The notes beneath the pieces were generated by a model. It worked only from the letters and a program-made list of their open reading frames with translations, searched no databases and was not told where the DNA came from. This document shows, piece after piece, positions 1 to 11,535 of a stretch of 64,000 nucleotides of DNA. The stretch is from contig NC_089425.1 in the NCBI RefSeq assembly GCF_013426205.1, positions 2,232,001 to 2,296,000 on the forward strand. Reading direction: 5' to 3'. Positions within the stretch are counted from its first letter, which is position 1. Every line of letters starts with the position of its first letter. Made by a program: the position numbers and the translations under genes. This DNA comes from Metarhizium brunneum. Its lineage: Eukaryota > Ascomycota > Sordariomycetes > Hypocreales > Clavicipitaceae.

Positions 1-274
1 CAAATGCCTTTTCCTCGAGCTGCCGCCCCCTCTCGACGGCCAGTGGCTCATAATCAAGGTTGCAGACCTTGTGGAAGCCGCGACTACGTAGATGGTTCTG
101 TAAATCGCTCGTACCAGAGCCAAGGTTAAGGATATGTGCCGATGACGGGTCCAGGGCTTCCAGAAAAGGCTCTATAATAAATACGAACTCGGATGAAGAA
201 ATGAGCCATTCGAACGAGGTTTCGGACGCGAATCGATCGTGCCAATAGCTCTGCTTTTCGAAATCCGCTGGCAT
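1..274 (-). CDS. SAM-dependent methyltransferase, N-terminal part (cut by window edge)
   Basis: The complement reads as one open frame from an ATG at 272-274 to the window edge, giving 91 residues that begin MPADFEKQSYWHDRFASE. Two things place it in the seven-beta-strand class I methyltransferases: an early YW-x-x-RFASE-x-SFEWL block (residues about 10-24), and a motif I with sequence ILNLGSGTSDL (about residues 50-60), the glycine-rich loop that binds S-adenosylmethionine. The acidic LDYEP that follows fits motif post-I. This block order is typical of the EEF1A lysine methyltransferase 4 / METTL13-like group, so a protein lysine methyltransferase acting in the cytosol is likely but not shown. 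The catalytic C-terminal half lies outside the window. No intron is needed in the visible part. Confidence 0.8.
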   Translation of the reverse strand, partial: MPADFEKQSYWHDRFASETSFEWLISSSEFVFIIEPFLEALDPSSAHILNLGSGTSDLQNHLRSRGFHKVCNLDYEPLAVERGRQLEEKAF

Positions 275-1684
275 CGTAGCGACATTCAGCGGCGGACAGG
301 GAGCGGTCCAATGCAATGTACTGACTGGGCCAGCGAGGTTGGATTATCCAGCCACGGTGGCAGCATGTACATTGGAAGCAAATGGGTTATTGACAATGAC
401 GATGGGGCACGATACGGTAGGGCGTATGGTAAGCGAGGATGTAATTCTCCTCTGTATGTGAAACTTGCGAGACAAGGCCGAGTTAGTTACCGTGTGCATA
501 GCAAACTGTCCAGTAGGACAAGTTGAATGTAAGGAAGCTGTTGAATACAAAACTCCAGTTTCAACTGCTCGACAGACATACCTGGGTGGTGCTTGACAAG
601 CTGTCGGGTCAGGTCAGAGCATGCCAGATGACTACGAGCTTCGTGTTATTACGGACAACATCACCAGTTAGTTGACCTTTTCAACCATGACTGTAAAGGT
701 TTTGGTGGGTCTGTTGTCTGGAGCGAGGCCTCAGTGTCTTGCCATGGGCATCCCAGGCTCAGAGAACAAAGGTGGTTGGCCCGGGGCAAGCCGGGCCGTT
801 CAATTCCTTGTGGCGGCCGAAGACTCGAGTAAAACAGTAAAGTACAGAGTAGTAATTACAGACATCAGAGTCCAATGCCGGCAGTAGTAGTACTCCGTAC
901 TCGTAGTTCCAAATGTGAGATTTGCATGCACTTCGTGGCGTGTATTTGCCGTGTGAATGTTGACTGGTGGTCCCCAAATAGAAACGCCAGTCGTTGCAAC
1001 TAGTCTGGCACTACGGAGTACTATCACAGGTTCATTGCCGTTGTTAACAGTGGCGTCGACGTGGGTGCGGATGGACCTGCACAGCCTCCAGATGTCAGGA
1101 AGGGGGCATGATGAACTTAGCACTGACCAGACACAGCCACGACAGCCTCTGGACTGGCATCCATCTAAGCAGCCAAGACTCGTATCCCGGGGTGCTGAGG
1201 TACGGGAGACTCAGTGCTGTCTCCTGGGCGTGCCTGACGTGCTGGAGACCGCGTGGCTCAGCGGCCCAAGGACCCACCACCAAACTCCAGTCTCCATCCG
1301 TCCTGTCAATCCCAAGCCACACGCTTCAATGTGATTGCGACGCTGCCAGCCGCCCGTCAGAGGGTCAACAAATGCGTCGACTTGGAACTGAAACAAAATC
1401 TCCCTTGACCCTCAAATTATCGGACCTACCTACTCACTCCTCGCATCGTTTTCTTCTGTCGTCGCTCACCCCACTTTCTTTATCCATCTAGTTTTCCGCT
1501 TCGACTTTCATGTCGCCAGTTTTGCTACCGGGTTAAAAGTCAACGAACGTTGAGTCTGTTGGAGAGAACTCGCCCATCCGTTGGTTTTCGCGATAGCATC
1601 GCCAACTAGACCGTCGTTGCTTGTCGACTTGAATTATTGGAAACCATCCGAGTCCCGCCTTGGCCGTCTGTCCGTCCTCTCGCC
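275..1684. other. Intergenic, divergent promoter region
   Basis: Lies between the starts of the methyltransferase (-) and the M50B-like gene (+). No convincing coding frame was found; the short frames here have no recognisable domains. It holds two copies of the word TACTCCGTA/TACGGAGTA (891, 1012), a small GC-rich hairpin with arms GGCCCGG (778-784) and CCGGGCC (791-797), and a pyrimidine-rich leader at about 1430-1680, as expected upstream of a fungal start codon. Confidence 0.6.
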
Positions 1685-2656
1685 ATGGCACCGCCTGTTC
1701 TTCTTTCTGCAATGATGCCTGCCGTCAGTCGTCATGTCGACGACAAACACCAACTTGTACATTCGCTATTTACCCGGGACTTGCAGAATCCCACACATAC
1801 ACAGAAAGTTACACTCGGTGTCATCGCTGCCTATGTCGTGGCTATCGCTATTCTTTGGAACGTTCCGTATCTGAAAATGATACTCTGGCCATTCAAGGTA
1901 AGCTCTCAGTTCTAGTTGGGAATATAAAACTACAATAAGAAGGGTTCATGCCACGATTCGGCTGGGGTGGTCGGCTTGTGGCGTTTATCTACTTCAAAAT
2001 CTCGCCCCTCCTCTTTCCTCGGCGCTAACATGGTCTCGTAGATGCTCGTCATCGCATTTCATGAATTCGGTCACGCCATCACCGCAGTCTTGACGGGCGG
2101 CAAAGTCGAGTCTATCAGCCTTGACCCCAACGAAGGCGGCGTCACTCGCATGCGAGGTGGCATCAGTGCCATCACCCTCCCCGCAGGTTACTTGGGCTCT
2201 TCGCTCATCGGCGCCCTGCTCACCTTTTGCGGTTTCAACATTGTCGCCTCCAAAGTTGCCAGCATCGTCCTCGCTGTCTGTTTCTTATTGACGTTGTGGT
2301 GGGGGAAGCGCGACTGGCTAACCATTCTCACCATTGTCCTTGCTATCGGTCTCCTAGTTGCCTGCTGGTTCATCGTCCATGCCCAAGCTCTACGTTTCGT
2401 TGTCCTCTTCATTGGCGTCATGTCTTCACTATACAGTGTCTGGGACATTTGCGACGACCTTATCCTTCGCAAAGTAAACTCATCCGACGCCAGCGTTTTT
2501 GCAAAGCGATACGGTGGTTCTTCCCAGTGCTGGGGAGTCATTTGGTCCATCATTTCGATTCTCATCATGGCCGTCGGTATCGTCGCCGGTCTGGCTGCCT
2601 TTTCTCAGTCTTTTGAGCAACAGCAACAGGACTCGCAGCATTTCATACCAACTTGA
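1685..2656 (+). CDS. Peptidase M50B-like membrane metalloprotease family protein
   Basis: Two exons, 1685-1897 and 2042-2656, give 275 residues; the 144-base intron starts GTAAGC and ends CGTAG, phase 0. The start is the ATG in CTCGCCATGGCA; upstream the frame has no other ATG. The second exon opens with MLVIAFHEFGHAITAVLTGG, a membrane segment carrying the HExxH zinc-binding motif (HEFGH) of intramembrane site-2-type proteases. About six hydrophobic segments follow or precede it (one before HEFGH, then ITLPAGYLGSSLIGALL, a KVASIVLAVCFLL segment, TILTIVLAIGLLVACWF, FVVLFIGVMSSLYS and IISILIMAVGIVAG). The HEFGH plus GGxxxxIxL..EGG arrangement matches the M50B-like family of plants and fungi. 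Substrate and membrane are unknown. The C-terminus is a short Q-rich tail. Convergent with the chitinase gene downstream. Confidence 0.85.
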
Positions 2657-3274
2657 TGGTGCTGCAGCCTGGTGAAATGCCACGATGTGATGCGCGATCT
2701 TTCTGCTTTTGTTTGTATACTTGATTTGGGAGAAAAAGAAATGTTTTTGGGCCCCCTACTGTAATTAGCCTTCTGTTGGAGTCAGGCGTAATGTCCTCAT
2801 TTTTGTCTTTTGATACGGGTTAGGAGCGGCGCGAGATACCCAAGTTAAGAGTTTTAACAGAGGCTTGCCTTCAAGTCGGAAAAAAGATTTCATGTGTATG
2901 GTATACTTGGCCACTACTGGTAAAGACTTGCTCTGGAGCGAAATGATGGTAGATGACGTACTGGTTTGCGACACGTGCATTGTGCTACGGCTACAGTGGT
3001 GAAAGGGGCGTAAAAAATAACTTGATGTCTAATTCAAAAATCCATTCCCAATATTTACGAGTAAAAAGTATGTACAGAAGTCTTGGCCCATGTGTATACA
3101 AGATGATAGACCAGAACGTTTGAGAATGTTCCCGCCCTACCCTGGGTACGGTGTATGCTTCATCACCCTTGATACCATACGCCCGTCGCATCCGGTTACT
3201 GTTGAGTCGGGATTTGTACATCTTGCAACACGTTTTCAAAGGGTGCAGTTCAGAATAAAAAATCTGCCGCTCCA
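2657..3274. other. Convergent 3' intergenic region
   Basis: Between the stop codons of the M50B-like gene (+) and the chitinase (-). It should hold both 3' untranslated regions and polyadenylation sites. AT-rich stretches occur near 2700-2760 and 3010-3060. Nothing else was recognised. Confidence 0.6.
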
Positions 3275-4577
3275 TTAGGCCAGGTCGCTGACAACTTCGC
3301 CAAGGAAGCCTTCATTCGCATAAAGCTGAGACATGTCCCACATCATAACACCGCCGAAGCTGGTGAACTTTTTGGAGTAGGCAATGACGGCCTTGAGCTT
3401 CTCTCCATTGGTGTAACCGCCACCGGCTCCTTTGTTGGCTGGGATACCGAGCAAAAGCTTGACATTGGGGTTCTTGCTGCCCTTGGCCCACTTGTCCCAG
3501 ACATTAAAGTTGAAGGCGTCCTGGGTATCAGATCCCGGCTTGAAGTTGGAAACACCACACCAGTTGTTGTAAAATTGTATCATGACGAAGTCAAACGCAA
3601 CAGCGTTAAGAGCAGAGCCGACAGCAGCATCAGGGAAGACACACTGAGGCGCGGCCGTAAGGTAAAGCTTCTTTCCACCACCGCCGTCCATCAAGCTTCG
3701 CAGTTTGGCGCCGAATGCTGGAAGGTTGTTGGTCGTCGATTCAAAGTCGAAATCGAAACCGTCTACGACAGCCGATCCAAAGGGCCGGTCAACCTTGCTG
3801 CCAGAGGGTACAGGCCCGAACATGTCCCAGACAGACTGTGCGGCCTTCTCAGCGTCCCGGGTGCTGGACCAGCCGCCTTGGGAGTAGGTTGCACCACCGA
3901 GTGACAAGACTATGGTCTTTTTGAACTTGGTCTGGCATGTCTTGATGTCTTTCCTGTCAAGTTGCACAACAATACCGGTTAGGATGGTAATCTTTACAGT
4001 AATAGAATGAACCAGTATTGCATTTGGACTTGGTCTGTTGAGAACATCAACTTACTCAATCTCTGGGCATTTGAGAAGGTTTGAATTGTCAGGAAACTTG
4101 TCGCATTTGTCTCCGGCGTTGGCAAAGTTGGTAATGGGAGGAGAAATGCCATTCATGAAAGCAATCGGGATTATCTAGATGCGTGAGATTAGAACGTGGG
4201 GTCGGCGCACAAATACCAGCGGCTACGGAGAGGCATCATGAGCAATGCTTACACCCATATCGGCATCTACAAGCCGCAAAAGGAGATTTAGTTAGGACTT
4301 GGATGCGTCAAGTTTTGGCATGCGCAGAAAAACTCACTCTCGCAGTAATGTGCCAGGCCCTGCTGGACATTTGGGCCGCTTCCCTGTCCAAAAGAGTTTT
4401 GTCCTGGGGAAATCTTGTAAGCGAAAGCCATCAAGGCCGAATACAGCTCCGTTGTGAGGACGTACCCCAGTACACGGCAATGTTCTTGTGAGAACCTCCA
4501 TTGAAGCCAGCCAGGGCAGAGGGAAGCGCCGCCAGCAAGCTGGCTGCAGAGGCCAAAGACCAGAAAAAAGAAGACAT
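3275..4577 (-). CDS. Secreted class III endochitinase, glycoside hydrolase family 18
   Basis: Five exons on the complement (4466-4577, 4338-4403, 4253-4266, 4056-4174, 3275-3953) give 329 residues. All introns have GT-AG ends, and CTAAC or CTAAT branch sites are visible. A signal peptide of about 23 residues begins MSSFFWSLASAASLLAALP and is followed by NIAVYWGQNSFGQG, the first strand of the GH18 barrel. IIPIAFMNGI and IVLSLGGATYSQGGW are conserved barrel strands. DGFDFDFE is the DxxDxDxE catalytic motif, with the last Glu as proton donor, and MIQFYNNWCG and MMWDMSQ close the active site. It is predicted to hydrolyse chitin in the wall or environment. No chitin-binding or Ser/Thr-rich domain and no GPI signal is seen, so a soluble secreted enzyme is likely. 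Exon 3 is only 14 bases. A TATA-like run lies about 135 bases upstream of the ATG. Confidence 0.93.
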
Positions 4578-7500
4578 TTTCAACTTGTTCAAGTGCCCCC
4601 CAGGAGTAACACGCCTAGCCAGAGGTGTGTGGGAGAATAGACCAAGAGAATCTTGTTTGTGATGGAGACCGTAAATTGACTAGAGGTGTGTGACATGGCA
4701 CAGGCATGGCAGTTATATATATTTGAGAGTGAACATGTGGATGTATTAGAGACCCCCGTGAAGAGCATCAGGCAACTCGATTGTTACCTGGAATGACATA
4801 TACCAACACATCCCTGAAGTGTACATATGTGACGCTGGACGGTCCATTCAAGCATCTTTCTGCATGGTCGGTCCTTTGTACAAGGAATTGGGAAGTAGAC
4901 CGAGTTGTTCATCCCAGGGATAAGGCTGCCAATGCTACTTTGCGAGAAGGCAAGGATGTAGTGGTGCTACCGTGAAGGATCACGGCTCGCCAAGAACTGC
5001 CAGGCTCTAGACCGTGACCGGTCTTGTATTCCAAGGGCCTAGAGTAACACAGATGATGGTACCGGGCGCTTATCACAGTCACTTGTCCCAGAGCAGTGTA
5101 TATCTGATGAACTGCAGTGTTCAAGACTTCGACGATGCAGATATGATCTTTCTGGGTGTATAAGATGATTGTAATGTATAAAACACAGGGTCTACTCCCC
5201 GTGTCTGGCGGACAAGCTGATTGTACAGCAGATCCAACACCCTCAAGGTGCGCGTACTCGGCACTTGATTCTGAGACGTCGGGGATGTTCTTATACATCT
5301 AGCTCATGTGCTTGGATCATGGGTGTCGTCTTCGATACAAGCAGCTCAGGCAGGCTTACAAAATGGGACAAGAGAGGATTCACAACTGAAGGGGCGGTAA
5401 AATTCCTCCAGTCGTTTCACAGGATCTAGCCATGTACGACTCGGGGGGGATTCCGATTGCGTTTCGGTGCCACGAGGTTGCAAGTCAGCTGTGGAGAGCT
5501 TGTGAGCTTGTACACTCGCTGGCTTGATTTAGCCAGCCCATCTGCTACACATGAACATTTCATGGTCAACTTCCTACTTGAGTAGGTAGACGGGGCTTGT
5601 GAAGGTGTGAAGTCTATCCAGTGTGGCTCCCTCTTCATATTTCATGACGTTTCAAGTCTCCCGACCTTAATCTCGAGGGAGTAGCCGTGATTGGGCTAGA
5701 AAAATGATTAATGAAAGGGAAGACAATCCAATTCTTTGACGGGGTTACTAGTTACCTAGGCATGCAATGGCCTACTCCGTAGTTTGCCGATATCGTCCTG
5801 CATTCATGTTCCCCAGCAAGCAGCCTGGGTGCTGACTGTATTTGCCGTCGCAATGAGTGAAGACCAGAACTCGATGAGGCTACGCTGCCGGTGAGTCTAG
5901 CAAACGCCAGTCTTAGACGACTTCAGCTTCTAGTCTTGTTTGTGCCTGTGGCCAGAGAGAGCATCTCCCAAGATCCTTGTAGGGCCAACTGAAAACTGGC
6001 CTTATGGACGGGCACCAGAGCATGGCTAGGTATCTTTTTGTTCGCCCAAACTGTAATGTGGGAAAAGCAGAGCTTCCACAAGTCGGCGTTTGGAGCACGA
6101 GTGCCCATGAGCAGGTTCTGCGTAAGTACGGAGTAGGTGGTGAAGTATTCCGGGGTCTGCTTGATGGTGCATCAAGAGCCCAGAGGCTGCATAAACTCCG
6201 TGCCCTCAGGACGGAGGTACCTATTGCAGGGTACAGTGGGTTGTACCCGACAGAGTGCTCCGCGTCGAGCCAGGAGCTTTTCTTCCCTGGCCATGAAATT
6301 TCACCGAGGGAGTCAGTACAGTCAATACATTCATGCCAATGGATGAATCCATGGCGTTGCCGATTATTTGGCGTCACGCTCGTGCCTTGAAAATCGTTCT
6401 CTGCTGCCAAAGGCACATGCACACGACGGTGTAGATGAACAAGTCAGGGCTGGGGCTACATGGCGGTCAGGTTCAACGCCTGCCCGTGCCATATGCATCA
6501 TTTGTCGTCCTTGGGTGCTCCATGTCTCGGTCTCTCTTTACCTTTCCTCATCTGATGACCGGCCATGGCAAAATGGCAAGGATAATGGAAGGCATCGTCG
6601 TCTGTGTCACAACGGAATAGTCATTATTGGGGATCACATCTAGGTTAAGAGTGCCCTTAAGTGCTTCCTTTTTTTTTATTAGGCTTGGCGTGGGGCACGG
6701 GACATTAAAGAGGAAGGCGGATGATGCAGCCCCTGGCTTAACCTCCAAGACGGAACCTCGAGAAGGATTTGACGTGCGCAAGTGTACATGTAGGCTCGCC
6801 GGGCCGTCGATCACTGCAGACAGGGGAAGGTGGGGGTTTAGAGGTCAACATTCGGCTTGGGAAGCACAAGAGGTCCAGATGTCCCCAGCATTTGACATGG
6901 AGTTTTCGATACATTGGACATCTGGAGCTCTACCGAGCAAACGCAGAAGCCAATGCCCCACGGATGAGCAGCTGCGAATTAGCTTTATGTGGGAGTCGGT
7001 CTTCTGCTCGACCTTGCCGTTGACGGCTTCAGCCTTGTAACGTTACTTCAACAGACTGGAATCAGCGTCAGGAGAATTGCCTATTGTCCCTGTTTTGGTC
7101 GCCCTTAAAAAGCCTTCGTCTGCGGACCAACTTTAAAACCACCACTACGGCGGCCAAGAGAGTGATCACAGCATTTTCGAATGACCCCCACTGAACCGTG
7201 GATTGGCCAGCTTGTTGCTTCGATACGCAGGTGGACCAAATGCAAAATTGCGACATGTCTCTTAAGAAGTACGTTGTACTTTTTTTTTTTACCAGCAGAT
7301 AATTGGGTCGGGGACTCTATGTCTAAATAGACCTGATGAATTGAGGCGAGTGTGTGATGGGCCATCTCTAGGCAAAATATTAGCAGCAGTAGTAACAGTT
7401 TACAACGGCATCTGAATCATTTGGAAATCTGGCTTTAGACATTTGACGATTGGTATTGGGCCCATGGCTTTGCGCTGACTGGCAATGTGTCACGCGTTCC

Positions 7501-7833
7501 TGCTGTTTGGTGTATGGCGTTACAATAGCAACGACTTCATGGTCAGCTCCCTCGTTCACTACAACATCAATTGATATCACAGTCAAATAGGGGCCGCCAT
7601 TGCATCCATTCCGGTATGATGCCAAGAGGTATAATATTTCTTCTTTTCATTTATTAAAAAAAGAAGAACGAAAAGTCAAACTATGAGTGACACCGTCTAC
7701 AAACCTGTACACTTTCGAGGCCGCTCTTTGGCAGGCTTCTTTCAACCAGTCAACGCCATGCCCTTTCCCCTCCAATCCTTTCCCGTCCGAAAACATGTAA
7801 TCATCAGCTAAGAAACAGCATGGCTCCCTCTGA
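4578..7833. other. Gene-free region of 3.3 kb
   Basis: Upstream of the chitinase and downstream of fip1. Open frames up to 169 codons exist (for example 5913-6422 on the complement) but have no domain, no plausible splice partners and low-complexity composition, so none is called. A TATATAT run at 4714-4720 may serve the chitinase promoter. The words TACTCCGTA (5773) and TACGGAGTA (6127) occur here. Confidence 0.5.
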
Positions 7834-9018
7834 CTACCAACGTCCTCTGCGACCCCGTCCGCCACTGAAACCGCCTCGTCCCCCGCCTCCAGCTGACATG
7901 CCTTGCTCATAGCCATACCCTCCTTGATTACCGCCAAAACCACCGCCAAAGTTCTGTCCTTGGTTTCCCTGTGCCCCAGGACCTGCACCACCATTCTGCA
8001 TACCCGAAAACATGGCGCTCATTTGACTGGGGTCCATCTGAGATGGGTCCATGCCCGACGCCATCATCTGTTGCATCATCGCTTGCATCTCCGGAGGCAT
8101 CCCATCCATGCCTTGCATAGATGTTCCTCCCGCATTACCACTGCCTGGCATGCCCATGCCTCCCATCATCATCATGCTGTTGAAATCCTCCATCATCTTT
8201 TTGTTGTTTGATGCAAATGCGTCAGCCCCAAACTCCCCTCGAAGACTCTCTTGTTTCGCCGCATACAAAGCCCAGGTGAATTCATCAAAACCGTAGTTGA
8301 AGTAGTCGCTGATATCGGTACCCGGCTTTCTCCATGGCTTTTCGTTGTCAGGAAGATCTTGAGTTGTATGTTAGTTGCACAGTTCGTTTGAATCTACCGG
8401 TGGCAATACTCAAGCCTGACCTTCGTCAATGTTCACTTGTGTTATGGCCTTTCCTGCGGCGGGATACACTGGATTTGCGTTGACGTCAATCGTGGATTTG
8501 GACGCAGCTGCGGATGTCTGATCAGCGCTCGGTGCCGCGACACTTGCTACATTGTTAAGTGACTTTGGCTCGTCTTCCCGTTTTGTCGGGGCTGGCTTTG
8601 CTGGTGAATCGCCAGACGTCGACCGCTGGGGAATATTCCTGATATCGCTGTATTTGGATTGTCTGCACAAGAGTCAGTTGAGTTCAAACCACGTCACTGA
8701 GGTAGTTTCATTGGCTAGCGCTTACGTTGGAGGCGCTGCTGTAGTGCCGTCTTTTCTCTCCGTGATAATGTCAATGTCCTAGGAGGAGCTTTGTTAGCTA
8801 CCCTGTTGCGCGGATGGGCTCGAATTTGTTCGTACAGAATCATCGTCATCTTCGTCCATTGCACCACTCTCATCCTCCTCCTCTCCCTCCTCAAGCTCCT
8901 CGGTCTTTGAGACTGTGCGTTTCTTGTCGTGTTGTTCGACCTTAGGCTCCTCCGGCTCGTAGAGGTCATCGTCGCCCTCGTCCATCTCCATTTCATGCTC
9001 AGACAAATCCGAGTTCAT
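7834..9018 (-). CDS. fip1: Fip1, pre-mRNA cleavage and polyadenylation factor subunit
   Basis: Four exons on the complement (8836-9018, 8726-8778, 8421-8662, 7834-8357) give 333 residues. The N-terminal 60 residues are very acidic ([26 protein letters not shown]). The diagnostic Fip1 block, [20 protein letters not shown] followed by [10 protein letters not shown], spans residues about 165-200; in this family it contacts the poly(A) factor scaffold (Yth1/CPSF30 side), while the acidic N-terminus contacts poly(A) polymerase. The C-terminal third is unusual: 21 Met in 67 residues, then a GGF/GGY stretch and a terminal RGG-type tail ([18 protein letters not shown]). The protein acts in the nucleus in mRNA 3'-end formation. 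It shares a short divergent promoter with nup49. The exon junction rebuilding [13 protein letters not shown] confirms the splice choice. Confidence 0.92.
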
Positions 9019-9371
9019 GGGGGCAAACCAGAAGTGAGAGCAGAAAAACCTCGAACAGCTTCACAAATATGGGAGGAAGGACAAATTGGAGCTCTGCAAG
9101 TTCAATTGTATCGTATAGGATGCTCTCGTCAAGCACGGATAGCTTCAAGTGTGGTGGGAACAGGTTCCCAGCTCCAGTCGAGCCGACATTTCTCCGTCTC
9201 GTCGTCGCGTTCCTGCACCTGCAGACCAGCAAAATTCAATGGCCATCTCTAGTTGCGCCAGGCCCCACCCTTCGTCCTAAAGTCAAGGTCCCCATCCAAG
9301 CAACTTCGCAAAAAGTCAGCTTCCGATGTGAGACGCGCTTCGCCGTTGACCACACCTCTCAGCGATTTTCA
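9019..9371. promoter_or_regulatory. Divergent promoter shared by fip1 and nup49
   Basis: Only 353 bases separate the two start codons, so both 5' leaders and core promoters must fit here. No TATA box is evident, as is common for housekeeping genes. An open frame runs through it in frame with nup49 but has no family-like sequence before MSLARSASVPGG. Confidence 0.6.
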
Positions 9372-10922
9372 ATGTCTCTTGCACGGTCAGCCAGTGTGCC
9401 GGGTGGTCTCACGATCAATACGGGCGCCGCCAATTCCTTGTAAGCCTCCCGCGTCCTCGAACCCTCGGAGCCTTGGCCCCTTTGCCTGTTCCTATGCCGT
9501 CTTCCTTTCTTTGTGGAAAGATCTTTCTTGTCCTACGCTTGGCAATAGTGTCTGCAGGGTTTGTTGAAGTTTGCCATTGCTGACAAGGGTTCCTCTAGAG
9601 GCACATCAACAATCCAGCCATCCGCGCCTACTGGGTTGTTTGGGTCCGGAAGCACGTCTGCTAACCCAGCAACTTCGACGACCGGCGGAATGGCGACCAC
9701 TGGAAGTATATTTGGAGGCGCACAGCAAAAGGCAGGGACTGGCTTGTTTGGTTCCTCGACGACGGCCGCTCAACAGCCTAGCACTACCGGAGGATTGTTT
9801 GGAGGTGCGGCAAGCAATCAACAGACTCAACAGGCCACCATGACTGGCGGTGGTGGACTATTTGGCAGCACGGCGACAGGCCAGCAACAGTCTCAGCCAG
9901 CCAGCGGAGGCCTTTTCGGCAGTAATCCTACTGTGACGCAACAACAGCAACAACCGCAACAGGCAGGTGGCGGCCTTTTTGGCTCTGGAACAGCCAACAC
10001 TCAGTCTACTACCACCGGAGGTGGCCTCTTCCAACAGTCACAGGCAAACCCGTCAGGGGGTCTATTGTAAGTAATATCATAACGCTGTTGGTGAGTTATC
10101 ATGCTTACCAGAATTGTTTCGAAAACGCGTAGCGGCCAATCACAGCCCCAGCAAACTCAAGCAACAAGTCAAGTACCAGCAGTTCAAATCAACTATGATA
10201 ATCTTCGGCCTCGGACAAGATTTGATGATCTTGCCAAACCTGTTCAAGACGAAATAGCTCTCATAGACAAAGGAATCCAGCGTGTAATCAAGATGAAGGA
10301 TGAGATTGGAGAGTTCATGCCGCAACACGAGAAGGATATTGAACAACTAGGGCGAGATGTCAAGTTTGTGGAAACAAAGTTCAAGACGGTTCAAGTTGCT
10401 CTCAACCAGGACATCCAAACTGTCAAAGTGTTGCAAGACATGACAAAGAAGAGCATAACAGACGCTCAACTCTCATTTAAGGCGACCGACAACCTCAAGC
10501 TACCCACGCATTATCATCAGACTGGCCTTTTTGCTGGACCGACGTCGTCCGCAGACTCCAATGGAACCGACGCCGCCTCCGCGCATGCCAACGCGCAGGA
10601 TCTTATCACGTATTTCAATCGGATTTGCGATGATGTGGAAAAATACAAGAAGAGGCTGGATGAATATCGAGGTGAAATCGAACGGGACATGCCCGGCGTG
10701 GAGAATGGGCTCTACGAGCAAATTCGGAGTCTACGGGACCGCAACGCTGCTGTTGGTGGTGCCGTCCAAGATCAGCTTGGACAGGTGCTGTCGGCACTGC
10801 GGGAGACGGGAAATGCAATTGTTGCACAGGCAGGGCAGATTGCTGATACCCGCGAGAGGCTTTCAAGATTACAGGCGGGCATACTCGACAGTGGTGTTTA
10901 TGCCATAGGAATGGCCGGATGA
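9372..10922 (+). CDS. nup49: GLFG nucleoporin Nup49 (Nsp1-Nup57-Nup49 central channel complex)
   Basis: Three exons (9372-9439, 9599-10066, 10133-10922) give 441 residues. The first exon encodes MSLARSASVPGGLTINTGAA, and both junctions rebuild family-like sequence (NSLGTST and GGLLFGQSQ). Residues about 30-180 are a Q/T/S/G-rich domain with roughly seven GLFG repeats plus variants (SIFGG, GGLFQQ), the phenylalanine-glycine mesh that binds transport receptors. From about residue 190 onward is the conserved alpha-helical part (NYDNLRPRTRFDDLAKPVQDE, then long charged heptad-like helices to DTRERLSRLQAGIL), which forms the trimeric coiled coil with Nsp1 and Nup57 at the centre of the nuclear pore. 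Nup57 is the main alternative, but the short GLFG domain and the INYDNLRPRTRF block favour Nup49. Confidence 0.88.
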
Positions 10923-11535
10923 TGCTTGAAGGTATGATCAAGGCTACGGAGATAAATACGGACAGGAGAATAAACTACTCGGCGCGGCGTTGTGCGTGGT
11001 GTTATGCTGCCGGCAACTATTCTGGTGGGACAAGATGGCGACTACCAGCGCCTAGGAGGCTTATTTCAACGATGGCGTTCTACGGCCGGCATATACTGCA
11101 TATACGCGAGTAGACCAGTCATGCATCTGGGACATTGTGTAAGTTTTGTGTTGTATTATGTTGTATTATGTTGTATCATGCAAAACGGGAGAGGGGACCG
11201 CACAGCATTTGGAAGGCACTCGACAATCTGTTAGCATTCCAAAGGCTATCTATCCCAGATCGGGAGACGAAGATTTTTGGACATGCCGGATCCATATATG
11301 GATAATGTCGTTTCAAAGAAGTAACGAATGGAGCCAGCCTGGCCCTCGCCACGTGGAAAAATTAAACAATATACTAATCACTATTCCTAAATTGCGCCGT
11401 GATCCTGATGTATGAAGTGTGAAAATGGGTATCCGTCCACCGATAGAAAGCACTGGGAGGCGGAGAAGACGTAGTGCCAATCTTCTCTCGCCTTTTTAAG
11501 AACGCCAAAGTAAAAACCACGAGAATCGTAGCATG
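10923..11535. other. Convergent 3' intergenic region
   Basis: Between the stop codons of nup49 (+) and rpc31 (-). It holds a small tandem repeat (11151-11180) and AT-rich sequence near 11355-11395, but no coding frame that can be supported. Confidence 0.55.
11151..11180. repeat. Three copies of a 10-base tandem repeat
   Basis: The unit TTGTATTATG occurs at 11151 and 11161, then as TTGTATCATG at 11171, just past the nup49 stop codon. It is likely slippage in a 3' untranslated region. Confidence 0.85.

Noticed and set aside
5913..6422. A 169-codon frame on the complement in the chitinase/fip1 intergenic region
   Set aside because: Composition is random-looking, with no domain, no signal peptide and no splice partners; length is within chance expectation for GC-balanced DNA.
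9069..9371. In-frame upstream extension of nup49 exon 1
   Set aside because: The frame is open, but it overlaps the only possible promoter and leader space shared with fip1 and has no nucleoporin-like sequence; MSLARSASVPGG is the natural start.
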